52,817 nt of DNA, taken from assembly GCA_031285685.1 (NCBI GenBank), contig JAITVS010000043.1, forward strand, positions 1 to 52,817, read 5' to 3'. This DNA is from Tannerella sp. GTDB taxonomy: Bacteria > Bacteroidota > Bacteroidia > Bacteroidales > Tannerellaceae. Positions 26,663-35,130 of the stretch are shown piece by piece. Within the stretch, counting starts at the first letter, position 1. The number at the start of each line of letters is the position of its first letter. Below the pieces are notes generated by a model, which was not told the DNA's origin, made no database searches, and was given only the letters and a program-made list of their open reading frames with translations. The position numbers were made by a program, and so were the translations under genes.

Positions 26663-28027
26663 ATGAAGCGAATAACATTTTTTATACTAAGTATTCTTTG
26701 TTTCACAGCATGCAACAATGAGATTATAGATAATCCGGGAGAAAAGCCGGAAGCAAAACCGCAGTTCGAATTGCACATACCCAATGCGGAAAAAGTCAGT
26801 GTTTATAGTACTGCTGCGCCAAGCGAATGTTTGATTGATTCGGTATGGGTGCTTGTATTTAATAGCGGCACGAAAGAGTTGAAAGCCGCGGAACACATTG
26901 GTGGAGATAAAATCGTAAATAACGGTGCGGCAACCCAATTAATGCCGCAATTATCAATTGATGTTGCACTAGGTGACACGGTTGTCTGTATAGCAAATAC
27001 AGATCCGAATCCGGATACTTCCAAAGTAAACCTGAAACTGAATACAATCAACAATTGTTTTCCATTAAAAAAACACATGTATTATTCCGGAGGCGAATAC
27101 CTGCCAATGTACGGTGCAATGGAATGGGGGCCGTCTAATGGCTATACATGCGAAATGATCCGTGCGGTCGCGAAAGTTCAGGTACGGATGGGTACTACCA
27201 GTGGAGATCCCGATGTAACCGGCAATTTCACGGAGAAAAATGTCTCTTACAAAGTTTATGCATATGGTTTTGCCGGATATATACAACCAACTCTGGGAAC
27301 AGTTTCAGGCATACCTCAGACTACTCCAACCCCCGGCACAGATGAATACTTTCTCATACAAAAAGATAATGCAACGGAAAAAGAGATGAATTTGTACCTG
27401 TATGAATATCCGTCAAGCAACAGAACCGGATACAATATAAATACTCCGATCGGCAACAAAGATTTTAATAGTACCCGTCAATATATAATACTCACAAAAG
27501 ATAACACTCCAAATCCCAATACGTATTACCGTCTGGATTTCTATAATGCAAAAGACTCTACATTTTTAGATACCAAACGTAATCATCACTACACATTCAC
27601 CATCAACAAAGTTCGCAGCGAAGGATATCGGTCTATAAGCGAAGCACAGAATAATCCGGGTAGCAATATTGAATATACGGTCTACATCGAAGACGGTTCA
27701 AGTTTTATTACATCAAACGGACAATATGCGATCGTAACAAGCGTCGATACGGCTTATATAGAAAGTGGCATACAAACGGGATTGACAATCGCAACAGCAA
27801 GATACCAACTTCCTGCGAAGATGTCATCTATATCCGGTGTGACAACCAATACAATAGCAGCAACAGGCAGCCTTGCGCTTAACGGCGGAAGCATAACATC
27901 TCTAAGTAATCTGAATGGTAGCGTTATAATAAACACAACAACCGCTATGGCATCAGGCAGCATTCAAGGCACAGTTGTTTTTACTCTCGGAAATATAACA
28001 CACAATCTTGTCGTGAAGGTGAAATAA
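26663..28027 (+). CDS. fimbrillin-like (FimA/Mfa superfamily) lipoprotein
   Basis: The 454-residue product has a lipoprotein signal (ITFFILSILCFTAC, Cys17). Features of the Bacteroidales fimbrillin superfamily follow: an early strand block with LIDSVWVLVFNSGTKEL (about 55-72), then GDTVVCIANTDPN, MYGAMEWGP and AVAKVQVRM, with a C-terminal Ig-like region. It may be a fimbrial subunit, or an anchor/tip component, made as a lipoprotein and assembled by strand exchange after protease cleavage. No other fimbrial genes are adjacent, so it would act alone or with partners elsewhere. DUF4906-type surface lipoproteins are an alternative placement. Confidence 0.7.
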   Translation: MKRITFFILSILCFTACNNEIIDNPGEKPEAKPQFELHIPNAEKVSVYSTAAPSECLIDSVWVLVFNSGTKELKAAEHIGGDKIVNNGAATQLMPQLSIDVALGDTVVCIANTDPNPDTSKVNLKLNTINNCFPLKKHMYYSGGEYLPMYGAMEWGPSNGYTCEMIRAVAKVQVRMGTTSGDPDVTGNFTEKNVSYKVYAYGFAGYIQPTLGTVSGIPQTTPTPGTDEYFLIQKDNATEKEMNLYLYEYPSSNRTGYNINTPIGNKDFNSTRQYIILTKDNTPNPNTYYRLDFYNAKDSTFLDTKRNHHYTFTINKVRSEGYRSISEAQNNPGSNIEYTVYIEDGSSFITSNGQYAIVTSVDTAYIESGIQTGLTIATARYQLPAKMSSISGVTTNTIAATGSLALNGGSITSLSNLNGSVIINTTTAMASGSIQGTVVFTLGNITHNLVVKVK

Positions 28028-28054
28028 AAAACTGCACCTTTCTATAGAAAATAG

Positions 28055-28087
28055 AGCGCGATCCGACTATCGGTTTCGCGCTTTTTT
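28055..28087 (+). terminator. terminator of the fimbrillin-like gene
   Basis: Stem AGCGCGA / TCGCGCT interrupted by a T-T mismatch, then CCGA / TCGG around a CTA loop, followed by TTTTTT. It lies 27 bases after the stop codon, between convergent genes. Confidence 0.85.
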
Positions 28088-28112
28088 ATAACAGGCATAC
28101 AAAACGACCGGG

Positions 28113-29111
28113 CTACAACTTCACCTCATTGACCAATTCTTTTCCTTCGGTGAAATCTTTTATGTTTTGCAGCGTTGTCCGGGCGATATTCGTCAACGCT
28201 TCTTTTGTAAAAAACGCCTGATGAGAAGTAACAATTACATTATTGAAGGAAAGTAAACGCGCAAGTATATCGTCATCGATCACATAGTCCGAGAAATCTT
28301 CAAAAAAATAATCTCCCTCTTCTTCATAGACATCCAGTCCCGCCAGGCCGATCTTCTTACTCTTAAGCCCTTTGATCAGCGCATTCGTATGGATCAACTT
28401 TCCACGTCCGGTATTGATAATCATCACCCCATCCTTCATTTTTGCAATGGAGTCATAATTGATAATATACTCCGTTTCCTTTGTCAACGGACAGTGCAGG
28501 GAGATGATATCCGAATTTTTATACAATTCGTCCAATGTTGTATATTGCATTCCCGACTGAGCGGCAAATTCATGATCCGGATACGGATCATAGGCAAGAA
28601 CCTTCATCCCCATAGCCCGAAGCGTAGTAATCAGGATTCTGGCAATCTTTCCCGTACCGATAATACCGGCTGTTTTGCCGTGCATATCAAACCCCATCAA
28701 TCCCTGAATGGCAAAATTACCTTCACGTGTGCGTGAATAGGCTTTATGTATTTTACGATTCAACGTAAGCATCAGCGCCAGGGTATGCTCCGCTACCGCA
28801 TAAGGTGAATAAGCAGGCACCCGCACAATTTGAATACGCCCTTTGGCGGCACGCAGATCTACATTGTTATAACCGGCGCTTCTCAAAGCAATCAGCTTAA
28901 CACCATTTTCAACCAGCAAATCGATAACCCCGCTATCGATTATATCATTCACAAATGCACAAACCACCTCTGCTCCTTTAGCCAGGACAACATTCGTTTT
29001 CTTCAGGTGTCCTTCATAATAACGGATATCAAATCCGAAATCTTCATTATGGGCATTGAATGAAGCCTCATCGTAAGGCTTCGTGTCAAAAAAAACCACA
29101 CGTGTCTTCAT
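28113..29111 (-). CDS. ldhA: D-lactate dehydrogenase-type 2-hydroxyacid dehydrogenase
   Basis: An NAD-dependent D-isomer-specific 2-hydroxyacid dehydrogenase, most similar in pattern to fermentative D-lactate dehydrogenase LdhA (pyruvate to D-lactate). The 332 residues show the substrate-binding ALRSAGYNNVDL (about 77), the nucleotide-binding GIIGTGKIARI (about 150), MIINTGRGKLIHTNALI (about 230), and a catalytic His in VTSHQAFFTKEAL near the C-terminus. It is the last gene of a minus-strand group after the acetyltransferase gene (46-base gap). The family is certain and lactate specificity is likely. Confidence 0.9.
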   Translation of the reverse strand: MKTRVVFFDTKPYDEASFNAHNEDFGFDIRYYEGHLKKTNVVLAKGAEVVCAFVNDIIDSGVIDLLVENGVKLIALRSAGYNNVDLRAAKGRIQIVRVPAYSPYAVAEHTLALMLTLNRKIHKAYSRTREGNFAIQGLMGFDMHGKTAGIIGTGKIARILITTLRAMGMKVLAYDPYPDHEFAAQSGMQYTTLDELYKNSDIISLHCPLTKETEYIINYDSIAKMKDGVMIINTGRGKLIHTNALIKGLKSKKIGLAGLDVYEEEGDYFFEDFSDYVIDDDILARLLSFNNVIVTSHQAFFTKEALTNIARTTLQNIKDFTEGKELVNEVKL

Positions 29112-29157
29112 AATCTGCTTTCTTTGTTCACAATATGACCAAACAATCTCTATAATC

Positions 29158-29736
29158 TTATTTTTTCATGACTCTGCCTTCTCTGAAAAGATAACTTTCC
29201 TTACTTTCGGGACAGACGGCAATCCCATTCTCATCGAAATCCAGCCGATGGCCATACTCGCTCACCCACCCGATCTGACGCGCAGGGTTACCTACCACCA
29301 AAGCATAAGCCGGAATATCTTTTGTGACAACAGCGCCTGCTCCTATCATCGCATACGCTCCGATAACACAGCCGCATATGATCGTAGCATTTGCTCCTAT
29401 TGAGGCGCCTCGGCATACTTTTGTCGGCATGTATTCATCCCTGCGGGAAACGGCGCTCCTCGGATTGATCACATTCGTAAAAACACAGGACGGCCCCAGA
29501 AAAACATCATCCTCACAGGTAACCCCGGTATACACCGATACATTATTCTGCACTTTTACATTGTCTCCCAACACCACTTCCGGAGCGATCACTACATTCT
29601 GACCGATATTACAGTTCCTCCCGACCACACACCCAGTCATCAGATGCGAAAAATGCCAGATTTTCGTACCGTCGCCAATATGGCAACCCTCATCGATTAT
29701 AGCCGTTTCATTTGCAGTATATCCTTTCATATGCAC
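29158..29736 (-). CDS. hexapeptide-repeat N-acetyltransferase (WbpD/WlbB-like)
   Basis: A left-handed beta-helix acyltransferase. Relatives acetylate the 3-amino group of UDP-2-acetamido-3-amino-2,3-dideoxyglucuronate for surface polysaccharide synthesis. The 192 residues contain repeated hexapeptides ([28 protein letters not shown]) and the highly typical [70 protein letters not shown] series. ATG codons at 29736 and 29730 are possible starts. No sugar nucleotide partners are adjacent, so it may serve an O-antigen or capsule locus elsewhere. Confidence 0.85.
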   Translation of the reverse strand: MHMKGYTANETAIIDEGCHIGDGTKIWHFSHLMTGCVVGRNCNIGQNVVIAPEVVLGDNVKVQNNVSVYTGVTCEDDVFLGPSCVFTNVINPRSAVSRRDEYMPTKVCRGASIGANATIICGCVIGAYAMIGAGAVVTKDIPAYALVVGNPARQIGWVSEYGHRLDFDENGIAVCPESKESYLFREGRVMKK

Positions 29737-29765
29737 AAAAATTATTTTTTAACACTAAGGTATAT

Positions 29766-29805
29766 GGTTTCAAAGTTCAAGGTTCCAAATTTTGAACTTG
29801 AAACT
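29766..29805 (-). terminator. inverted repeat after the RsmI-type gene
   Basis: The two arms (GTTTCAA-A-GTTCAA and TTGAACTTGAAAC) form an imperfect hairpin in the 76-base gap between the methyltransferase and acetyltransferase genes. No T-tract follows on the minus strand, so it may be a weak terminator or an mRNA end-structure. Confidence 0.3.
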
Positions 29806-29812
29806 TGAAACT

Positions 29813-30517
29813 TTATTTATACATCAGGAAAATGGCCGGTTTCTTTTTCAGGTCGGGTATCTTTCCGGCCCATTCTTTCACCGGGCGCGTACGTATAAAC
29901 TCATTGTCACAGGTAATGTCCGAAGCCACACACAATAACGTTGATGGCCTACATACACGGATAAAATCTTCCAGCAACTTATTATTCCGGTACGGAGTTT
30001 CTATAAAAATCTGCGTTTCTTTTTCGGCATACATCCGCGACTCCAACGCCTTAATACGTTCCGCACGCCCGGAAGCCTCGACAGGGAGGTATCCGTGAAA
30101 AGCAAAGCTCTGTCCGTTAAATCCCGAAGCCATCAAAGCCATTAATATTGACGAGGGTCCGACAAGCGGCACCACCCGGTAACCTTTACGTTGTGCAATG
30201 GCGACTACGTCCGCTCCGGGATCGGCAACAGCCGGACATCCGGCCTCCGACATCACACCGACAGACTCCCCGACAGCCATCGGAGCCAGCATCCCCGAAA
30301 CCTCTTCCGGCGATGTATGCTCATTCAGTTCCGTAAAACGCAGGTCATCAATCACAATCAATGGTTCCGCCTTCTTCAGAAAACGCCTTGCCGTACGAAC
30401 ATTCTCCACAATAAAATGCTTCAATGACAAAATCACTTCGCGGTTATAAGCCGGCAGCACACGTGAATGCTCCGTCTCACCCAATGTAACAGGGATCAGG
30501 TATAATGTTGCTTCCAT
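29813..30517 (-). CDS. RsmI-type SAM-dependent methyltransferase
   Basis: This belongs to the tetrapyrrole-methylase fold group that includes RsmI, which 2'-O-methylates C1402 of 16S rRNA. The 234 residues show an N-terminal YLIPVTLGET, GVMSEAGCPAVADPGADVV (about 92-112) and PLVGPSSILMALMASGF (about 125-142), with TQIFIETPYRN later. A second RsmI-type protein usually exists in Bacteroidales, so this may be a paralogue with a different target. A TAGTTTTG box (30522-30529, minus strand) lies only 4 bases before the ATG, suggesting a transcript with almost no leader. An imperfect inverted repeat follows the gene (29766-29805). Confidence 0.85.
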   Translation of the reverse strand: MEATLYLIPVTLGETEHSRVLPAYNREVILSLKHFIVENVRTARRFLKKAEPLIVIDDLRFTELNEHTSPEEVSGMLAPMAVGESVGVMSEAGCPAVADPGADVVAIAQRKGYRVVPLVGPSSILMALMASGFNGQSFAFHGYLPVEASGRAERIKALESRMYAEKETQIFIETPYRNNKLLEDFIRVCRPSTLLCVASDITCDNEFIRTRPVKEWAGKIPDLKKKPAIFLMYK

Positions 30518-30521
30518 AGGA

Positions 30522-30529
30522 CAAAACTA
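30522..30529 (-). promoter_or_regulatory. -7 box of the RsmI-type gene
   Basis: TAGTTTTG on the minus strand, ending 4 bases before the ATG at 30517. The -33 region is poor. Confidence 0.45.
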
Positions 30530-30552
30530 ATAAAAGTTTACATAATTAGCGT

Positions 30553-30560
30553 TACCTTTG
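30553..30560 (+). promoter_or_regulatory. -7 box of the RNA methyltransferase gene
   Basis: TACCTTTG, 28 bases before the ATG at 30589. No clear -33 TTTG at the right distance. Confidence 0.5.
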
Positions 30561-30588
30561 CAGAGAATGTGTGATAAAACTTTAAAAC

Positions 30589-32085
30589 ATGCTTAAGCAG
30601 GAATTCATACAAAACATAAAAAAATTATTACCGGATGAATACAATGCTTTTGAAGCATCTCTGGATACCGGACCGCCGGTAAGTATAAGAATCAATCCGT
30701 GGAAGTCTGCGGCCGGAAATTCGTTTAATAGCGGAAATCAGACCGGAAACGATCCGGTAGCCGGCGACAAGGTATGGAAAGATATCAGGCCGGATGCCAA
30801 TGCATTCTCCGACATGGAAAAGGTTCCCTGGTGCGAAACGGGATACTATCTTCCGGAACGCCCCTTTTTCACTTTTGACCCGTTATTCCATGCAGGAACC
30901 TATTATGTTCAGGAGGCTTCTTCCATGTTTCTTGAGCAAGCGATGCATAAAATAACGGAAGGGTTGGCCGGAAAGCAAATCACCGCGCTTGATCTGTGCG
31001 CCGCACCGGGTGGTAAATCGACCCATCTGCTGGCTCTTCTTCCGGAAAACAGCTTGCTGGTAAGCAATGAAGTGATACGAAGCCGTAGCATGATCCTGGC
31101 TGAAAACATCGTAAAATGGGGACGACCCGATAATATCGTCACCCATAACGATCCGAAAGCATTCGGAAAGCTAACCCATTTTTTTGATATCATCCTTACC
31201 GACCTGCCCTGCTCCGGCGAAGGCATGTTCCGCAAGGATCCGGCCAGCCGCGACGAATGGAGCACCGACAATATAAAACTGTGCGCATCACGGCAAAGAC
31301 GTATCATCCGGGATGTATGGGAAGCCCTTAAGCCGGGCGGCTATCTGATCTACAGCACATGTACATTCAATACGGAAGAAAACGAAAACAATGTCCGCAT
31401 CCTTGCGGAAGAACTCGGCGCCGGAATCATACCCGTTCCGGTCAAAGAAGAATGGAATATCACCGGAGCACTCCGCCACAACATACCCGCATACCGCTTT
31501 TTCCCGCATCGTACACGGGGGGAAGGTTTTTTCCTGGCCCTGATGCGGAAAAACGATAACGTCACAGACACGAACGCGATAAAGGCAAAGCCGAAAAATA
31601 ATAAACAGCCATTAACCATACCTGCGCAGATAAAACAGATGTTGCTGAAACCGGAGAAATTTATTTTCCGGACAAGGCCGGACGCAACGGGCCGTGACCC
31701 GAAAGTCTCCGGAAAACAGGCAGGTACCGTATATGCCATTCCTGCAATCCACGAAGACAGATACGCGATTCTCTCCGAACGGCTGAATATCATTTCCGCA
31801 GGCATACTGTTGGGCGAATTCAAGGGCAAAGATTTTTTACCGTCCGTATCACTGGCCCTGAGTACGGAAATAAATACCCACGCATTCCCCACAGTAGAAT
31901 TACCTTACGACCAGGCAATCGCCTATTTGCAACGGGAAACAGTTACAATGCCCGAGGATACACCCAAAGGATATATACTTGTAACCTATAAAGGCGCACC
32001 TCTTGGCTTTGTTAAAAATATCGGCAACCGCGCGAACAACCTGTATCCTCAGGAATGGCGGATCAGGAGCCGGAAAAATCCGTGA
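30589..32085 (+). CDS. RNA (cytosine-5-)-methyltransferase, RsmF/NSUN family
   Basis: A SAM-dependent enzyme making 5-methylcytosine in RNA, probably rRNA. The 498 residues show the SAM site ALDLCAAPGGKSTHLL (about 134-149), motif IV DLPCSGEGMFRKDP (about 205), and motif VI YSTCTFNTEENE (about 256) with the nucleophile cysteine. A C-terminal extension (about 330-498) resembles the RNA-binding domain of RsmF-type proteins. Its TGA stop abuts the stop codon of ppk1 on the other strand. The exact target base is not known from sequence. Confidence 0.9.
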   Translation: MLKQEFIQNIKKLLPDEYNAFEASLDTGPPVSIRINPWKSAAGNSFNSGNQTGNDPVAGDKVWKDIRPDANAFSDMEKVPWCETGYYLPERPFFTFDPLFHAGTYYVQEASSMFLEQAMHKITEGLAGKQITALDLCAAPGGKSTHLLALLPENSLLVSNEVIRSRSMILAENIVKWGRPDNIVTHNDPKAFGKLTHFFDIILTDLPCSGEGMFRKDPASRDEWSTDNIKLCASRQRRIIRDVWEALKPGGYLIYSTCTFNTEENENNVRILAEELGAGIIPVPVKEEWNITGALRHNIPAYRFFPHRTRGEGFFLALMRKNDNVTDTNAIKAKPKNNKQPLTIPAQIKQMLLKPEKFIFRTRPDATGRDPKVSGKQAGTVYAIPAIHEDRYAILSERLNIISAGILLGEFKGKDFLPSVSLALSTEINTHAFPTVELPYDQAIAYLQRETVTMPEDTPKGYILVTYKGAPLGFVKNIGNRANNLYPQEWRIRSRKNP

Positions 32086-34134
32086 TCAGCCACCGGCATT
32101 CCGTTTTTTAATATATTCATAGATTGCCTCCTGCGCACGTACGGGAGGTAAACCATTCCGCTTATAGACATTGTTCAGGTTTTCGTCAATCGTGCAGGCT
32201 TTCACGTTATCCTGCAACTGGATTTTGAGGATATCTATAATATCCTGTTTTATTGCAGGCGATAAGACCGGAAAAGCAGTTTCTATGCGGCGATTCAGAT
32301 TCCGTCGCATCCAATCGGCCGATGTAAGATATAAATCTTCGGCACCATCGTTATAGAAATACCAGATACGCGAATGCTCCAGGAAGACATCCACAATACG
32401 CGTAATACGGATGTTCTTACTGTATGGTTGATCCGGCACCAGGCAACAGATCCCGCGTACGATCAGATCGATCTCCACCCCGTTTTCAGAAGCTCTGTAC
32501 AAAACATCAATCATCTGCTTATCATGCAGTCCGTTCATTTTCAAAATAAGATACCCTCGTCGTCCCTGTTTCACATGCTCGATTTCACGTTCTATCATAC
32601 GCACGATTTCCGGTATCATATTGAAACGTGCAACAAGAAGATGCTTAAAATCAGGACTGACATACTGATGTTCGAGTACCGAAAACAAGCCGTCTACATC
32701 TTCAATCATACCTTCATCAGACGTCAGAAGCGCCATATCCGAATAGACCCTTGCCGTTTTTTCATTGAAATTTCCGGTACTCAGGTAGACAAGGTTCCGG
32801 TTCTCCCCTTTCCGCAATATAACAGCCACTTTGGCATGTACTTTCAACCCCGGAATACTGTACATAATCTTGATACCGGCCTGTTCCATACGCTCAGCGG
32901 TACTCACATTGTTTTCCTCGTCAAACCGTGCTTTCAGTTCCACAAATACCGTCACTTTCTTTCCATTTTTCGCCGCACTGATCAATGAATTGATGACGGC
33001 GGAATTTTCCGCAACACGGTATTGTGTAATTTTTATTTCTTCCACATCCGGGTCAAAAGCGGCCTCCATCAAAAAACGCAATAAATAATCAAACGATTGG
33101 TACGGAAAATGAAGCAACACATCACGCTGCATAATCGCATGGAAGATCGAGCCCGCTTCGTCCAGGAAAGGCACCCGCATCGGCGGCGGGATCGTCTGTT
33201 CCAATGTTTTCCCTACCGGATTCGGTAATTTAATCAGATCCTGCAGGTTCATATAACGCCCTCCCACAACCAAATCATCCCCGGCAATTCCGAATGCCTC
33301 GCAGACATAATCAAGCATTTCTTGCGGCATCGCACGGTCATACATAAAACGGCTTAACGCGCCGATTTTACGTTTTCCGACTTTCGTCTTTATCTCATTC
33401 ACAAATTCTCTGGCATCACCCGCACTCTTATCATCAATATAAATATCCGCATCACGCGAAATCTTAATGCTATAACACCCTTCCACATCATAGCCGGGAA
33501 AAATAACCGGCAGGTTGGCCCGGATCACATCATCCACGAACATATAGTAATATATTCCGTCGTGTGACGGCAACGGTATAAAACGGGGCACTTTCGAAAA
33601 AGGGATTCTTATCAGGACATAATACGGAGCTTTTGTTATCTTATTCCGCATATTGACGATAAGATACAATCTGCGGTCGCGAATAAAAGTCTTAACACCC
33701 TTTTGTATCGTTACCGGCGAAAGAAACGGAAAGACTTCTTCATTAAAATAATTATACACAAAAGAACGATGAAACTCCTCCGGTTCACTATCCTGATATA
33801 AGTATATATTTTGTTTCCGTAACCCCGGCAGGATTCCGTCATTAAATATACGATAAAAATCCTGCTGTTGGCGGTTCACTTCACGCGTTATATTCTCAAG
33901 TCGTTCTTCCGACGTTTCCGCGCTTTCGTCAACATAATTCTTCTTGAGAATATCACCGCGATGTTCTGAAACCCGCACTTCATAAAACTCCTCCAGGTTA
34001 GAGGCATAGATAGACAGAAAACGGATACGTTCATAAATGGGAAGAGAAGCGTCATCGGCCTCCATCAACACCCTGTAATTGAACGACAACCAGCTGATAT
34101 CACGTTTGAAATATTTATAATTCTGCTCTTCCAT
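32086..34134 (-). CDS. ppk1: polyphosphate kinase 1
   Basis: PPK1 polymerises inorganic polyphosphate from ATP at the membrane, reversibly. The 682 residues begin KYFKRDISWLSFNYRVL. Then come the RDRRLYLIVNMR region, VFVELKARFDEENNVSTAERMEQAG, and IPGLKVHAKVAVILR with the autophosphorylated histidine (about 433). The second histidine of the active site lies in FLEHSRIWYF (about 587). Length fits the family. A TATCTTTG -7 box with an upstream TTG lies just 5 bases before the ATG, so the transcript should have almost no leader. It converges with the RNA methyltransferase gene with no bases between stops. Confidence 0.96.
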   Translation of the reverse strand: MEEQNYKYFKRDISWLSFNYRVLMEADDASLPIYERIRFLSIYASNLEEFYEVRVSEHRGDILKKNYVDESAETSEERLENITREVNRQQQDFYRIFNDGILPGLRKQNIYLYQDSEPEEFHRSFVYNYFNEEVFPFLSPVTIQKGVKTFIRDRRLYLIVNMRNKITKAPYYVLIRIPFSKVPRFIPLPSHDGIYYYMFVDDVIRANLPVIFPGYDVEGCYSIKISRDADIYIDDKSAGDAREFVNEIKTKVGKRKIGALSRFMYDRAMPQEMLDYVCEAFGIAGDDLVVGGRYMNLQDLIKLPNPVGKTLEQTIPPPMRVPFLDEAGSIFHAIMQRDVLLHFPYQSFDYLLRFLMEAAFDPDVEEIKITQYRVAENSAVINSLISAAKNGKKVTVFVELKARFDEENNVSTAERMEQAGIKIMYSIPGLKVHAKVAVILRKGENRNLVYLSTGNFNEKTARVYSDMALLTSDEGMIEDVDGLFSVLEHQYVSPDFKHLLVARFNMIPEIVRMIEREIEHVKQGRRGYLILKMNGLHDKQMIDVLYRASENGVEIDLIVRGICCLVPDQPYSKNIRITRIVDVFLEHSRIWYFYNDGAEDLYLTSADWMRRNLNRRIETAFPVLSPAIKQDIIDILKIQLQDNVKACTIDENLNNVYKRNGLPPVRAQEAIYEYIKKRNAGG

Positions 34135-34139
34135 GGAAA

Positions 34140-34170
34140 CAAAGATAGTTGTTTAATTCTTCATTCTCAA
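34140..34170 (-). promoter_or_regulatory. ppk1 promoter, near-leaderless
   Basis: Minus strand TTG (34168-34170), 20 bases, TATCTTTG (34140-34147), then only TTTCC before the ATG at 34134. Transcription starting a few bases after the -7 box would begin at or beside the start codon. Confidence 0.6.
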
Positions 34171-34176
34171 TTTTTC

Positions 34177-34430
34177 TTACCTTTTGTATGAAAACAGAAG
34201 ATAAGCGGCGCCCTGGAAATAAAAACAAACAGGTTTGTTTTGTACTTCGCCCGGCTTGCGTTACCTTTTGTCTGAAGAACAGAAGATAAGCGGCGCCTTG
34301 GAAATAAAAACAAACAGGTTTGTTTTGTACTTAGCCCGGCTTGCGTTACCTTTTGTCTGAAGAACAGAAGGTAAGCGGCGCCTTGGAAATAAAAACAAAC
34401 AAGTTTGTTTTGTACTTCGCTCGGCTTGCG
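34177..34430 (+). repeat. three 85-bp tandem repeats carrying promoters
   Basis: The units are 34177-34260 (84 bases), 34261-34345 (85) and 34346-34430 (85). Each has TTACCTTTTG at its front, GCGGCGCC, a palindrome AAAACAAAC-N2-GTTTGTTTT (34222-34241, 34307-34326, 34392-34411), a TTTG -33 box inside the palindrome end, then CGGCTTGCG. The third unit runs into TTACCTTTG and the phosphoesterase ATG. The units differ at only a few positions, mostly single substitutions, so the array looks recent. No coding content. Confidence 0.85.
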
Positions 34431-34439
34431 TTACCTTTG
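34409..34439 (+). promoter_or_regulatory. promoter of the phosphoesterase gene, near-leaderless
   Basis: TTTG (34409-34412), 19 bases, TACCTTTG (34432-34439). Only five bases separate the -7 box from the ATG at 34445. The equivalent -7 positions in the first two repeat units read TACCTTTT and are probably weaker. Confidence 0.75.
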
Positions 34440-34444
34440 TTATC

Positions 34445-34945
34445 ATGAAAAAGATAGGATTACTTTCCGACACCCACGGATGGTGGGACGATAAATATGT
34501 GAAGTATTTCAGCGAATGCGATGAGATCTGGCACGCCGGGGATATCGGCTCCGAGGCGCTCGCGCTTGATCTTGCAGGTATCAAACCATTGCGCGCGGTC
34601 TTCGGTAATATTGACGGCTATCCTTTACGCCGGCAGTTTCCCAAAGTCGCACATTTCAAAGTGGAAGATGTAAACGTGATGATGACACATATCGGCGGAT
34701 ATCCGGGGCGATACGAACCATCCATCCGTGCGGAATTATACGACACAAAGCCACAGTTATTTATTTCCGGGCATTCGCACATCCTGAAAGTCATGTTTGA
34801 CAAAAATCTCAATTGTCTTCATATAAACCCCGGTGCGGCAGGGATAAGCGGCTTCCAGCAGGTCCGCACACTCGTCCGCTTCGTAATCGACAAATCCGAT
34901 ATCAAAGACCTGGAGGTCATCGAATTAAACAATAAAAGCGAATAA
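34445..34945 (+). CDS. YfcE/MJ0936-family metallophosphoesterase
   Basis: A small dinuclear-metal phosphodiesterase. The 166 residues contain the metal-binding motifs LLSDTHGWW (about 6-14), WHAGDIGS (about 29-36), AVFGNIDGYP (about 52-61), MMTHIGGYPGRY (about 80-91) and FISGHSHILK (about 110-120). These give the expected Asp, His and Asn metal ligands. Family members hydrolyse phosphodiesters in vitro; the biological substrate is unknown. The ATG at 34445 is fixed by the conserved MKKIGLLSDTHG start, although the promoter leaves almost no leader. It is followed by the structured element at 34965-35125. Confidence 0.92.
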   Translation: MKKIGLLSDTHGWWDDKYVKYFSECDEIWHAGDIGSEALALDLAGIKPLRAVFGNIDGYPLRRQFPKVAHFKVEDVNVMMTHIGGYPGRYEPSIRAELYDTKPQLFISGHSHILKVMFDKNLNCLHINPGAAGISGFQQVRTLVRFVIDKSDIKDLEVIELNNKSE

Positions 34946-34964
34946 CGGCATGTTTAATAAGAAC

Positions 34965-35125
34965 TGGCCTCGTGCGGTGAGCCGCTCTGCCAGTGTAGAC
35001 AGCACCAAAAATCTATGCTGTTTGAGCGAAGCGAGTTACATAGATTTTAGCTGTCGGAACGTCCGGCAGAACGAGCGAAGCGTACGAAGCCTTGATTTTT
35101 GGTTCTTTGCATCAAGGCAAAGAAC
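34965..35125 (+). repeat. structured repeat element, copy 1
   Basis: An element of about 160 bases repeated in inverted orientation at 37322-37486. The core (35007-35051) is identical to the other copy over about 45 bases. It contains AAAATCTATG ... CATAGATTTT as inverted arms around a GAGCGAAGCGAG loop. The end is a hairpin, GTTCTTTG / CAAAGAAC (35102-35109 and 35118-35125), with compensated differences in the other copy. It follows the phosphoesterase stop by about 20 bases and precedes the 3' end of the dipeptidyl peptidase gene. Confidence 0.75.
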
Positions 35126-35130
35126 AATTA

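Noticed and set aside
34177-34430. CRISPR-like array
   Set aside because: The units are contiguous 85-bp direct repeats with no unique spacers and no cas genes nearby; they contain promoter elements.
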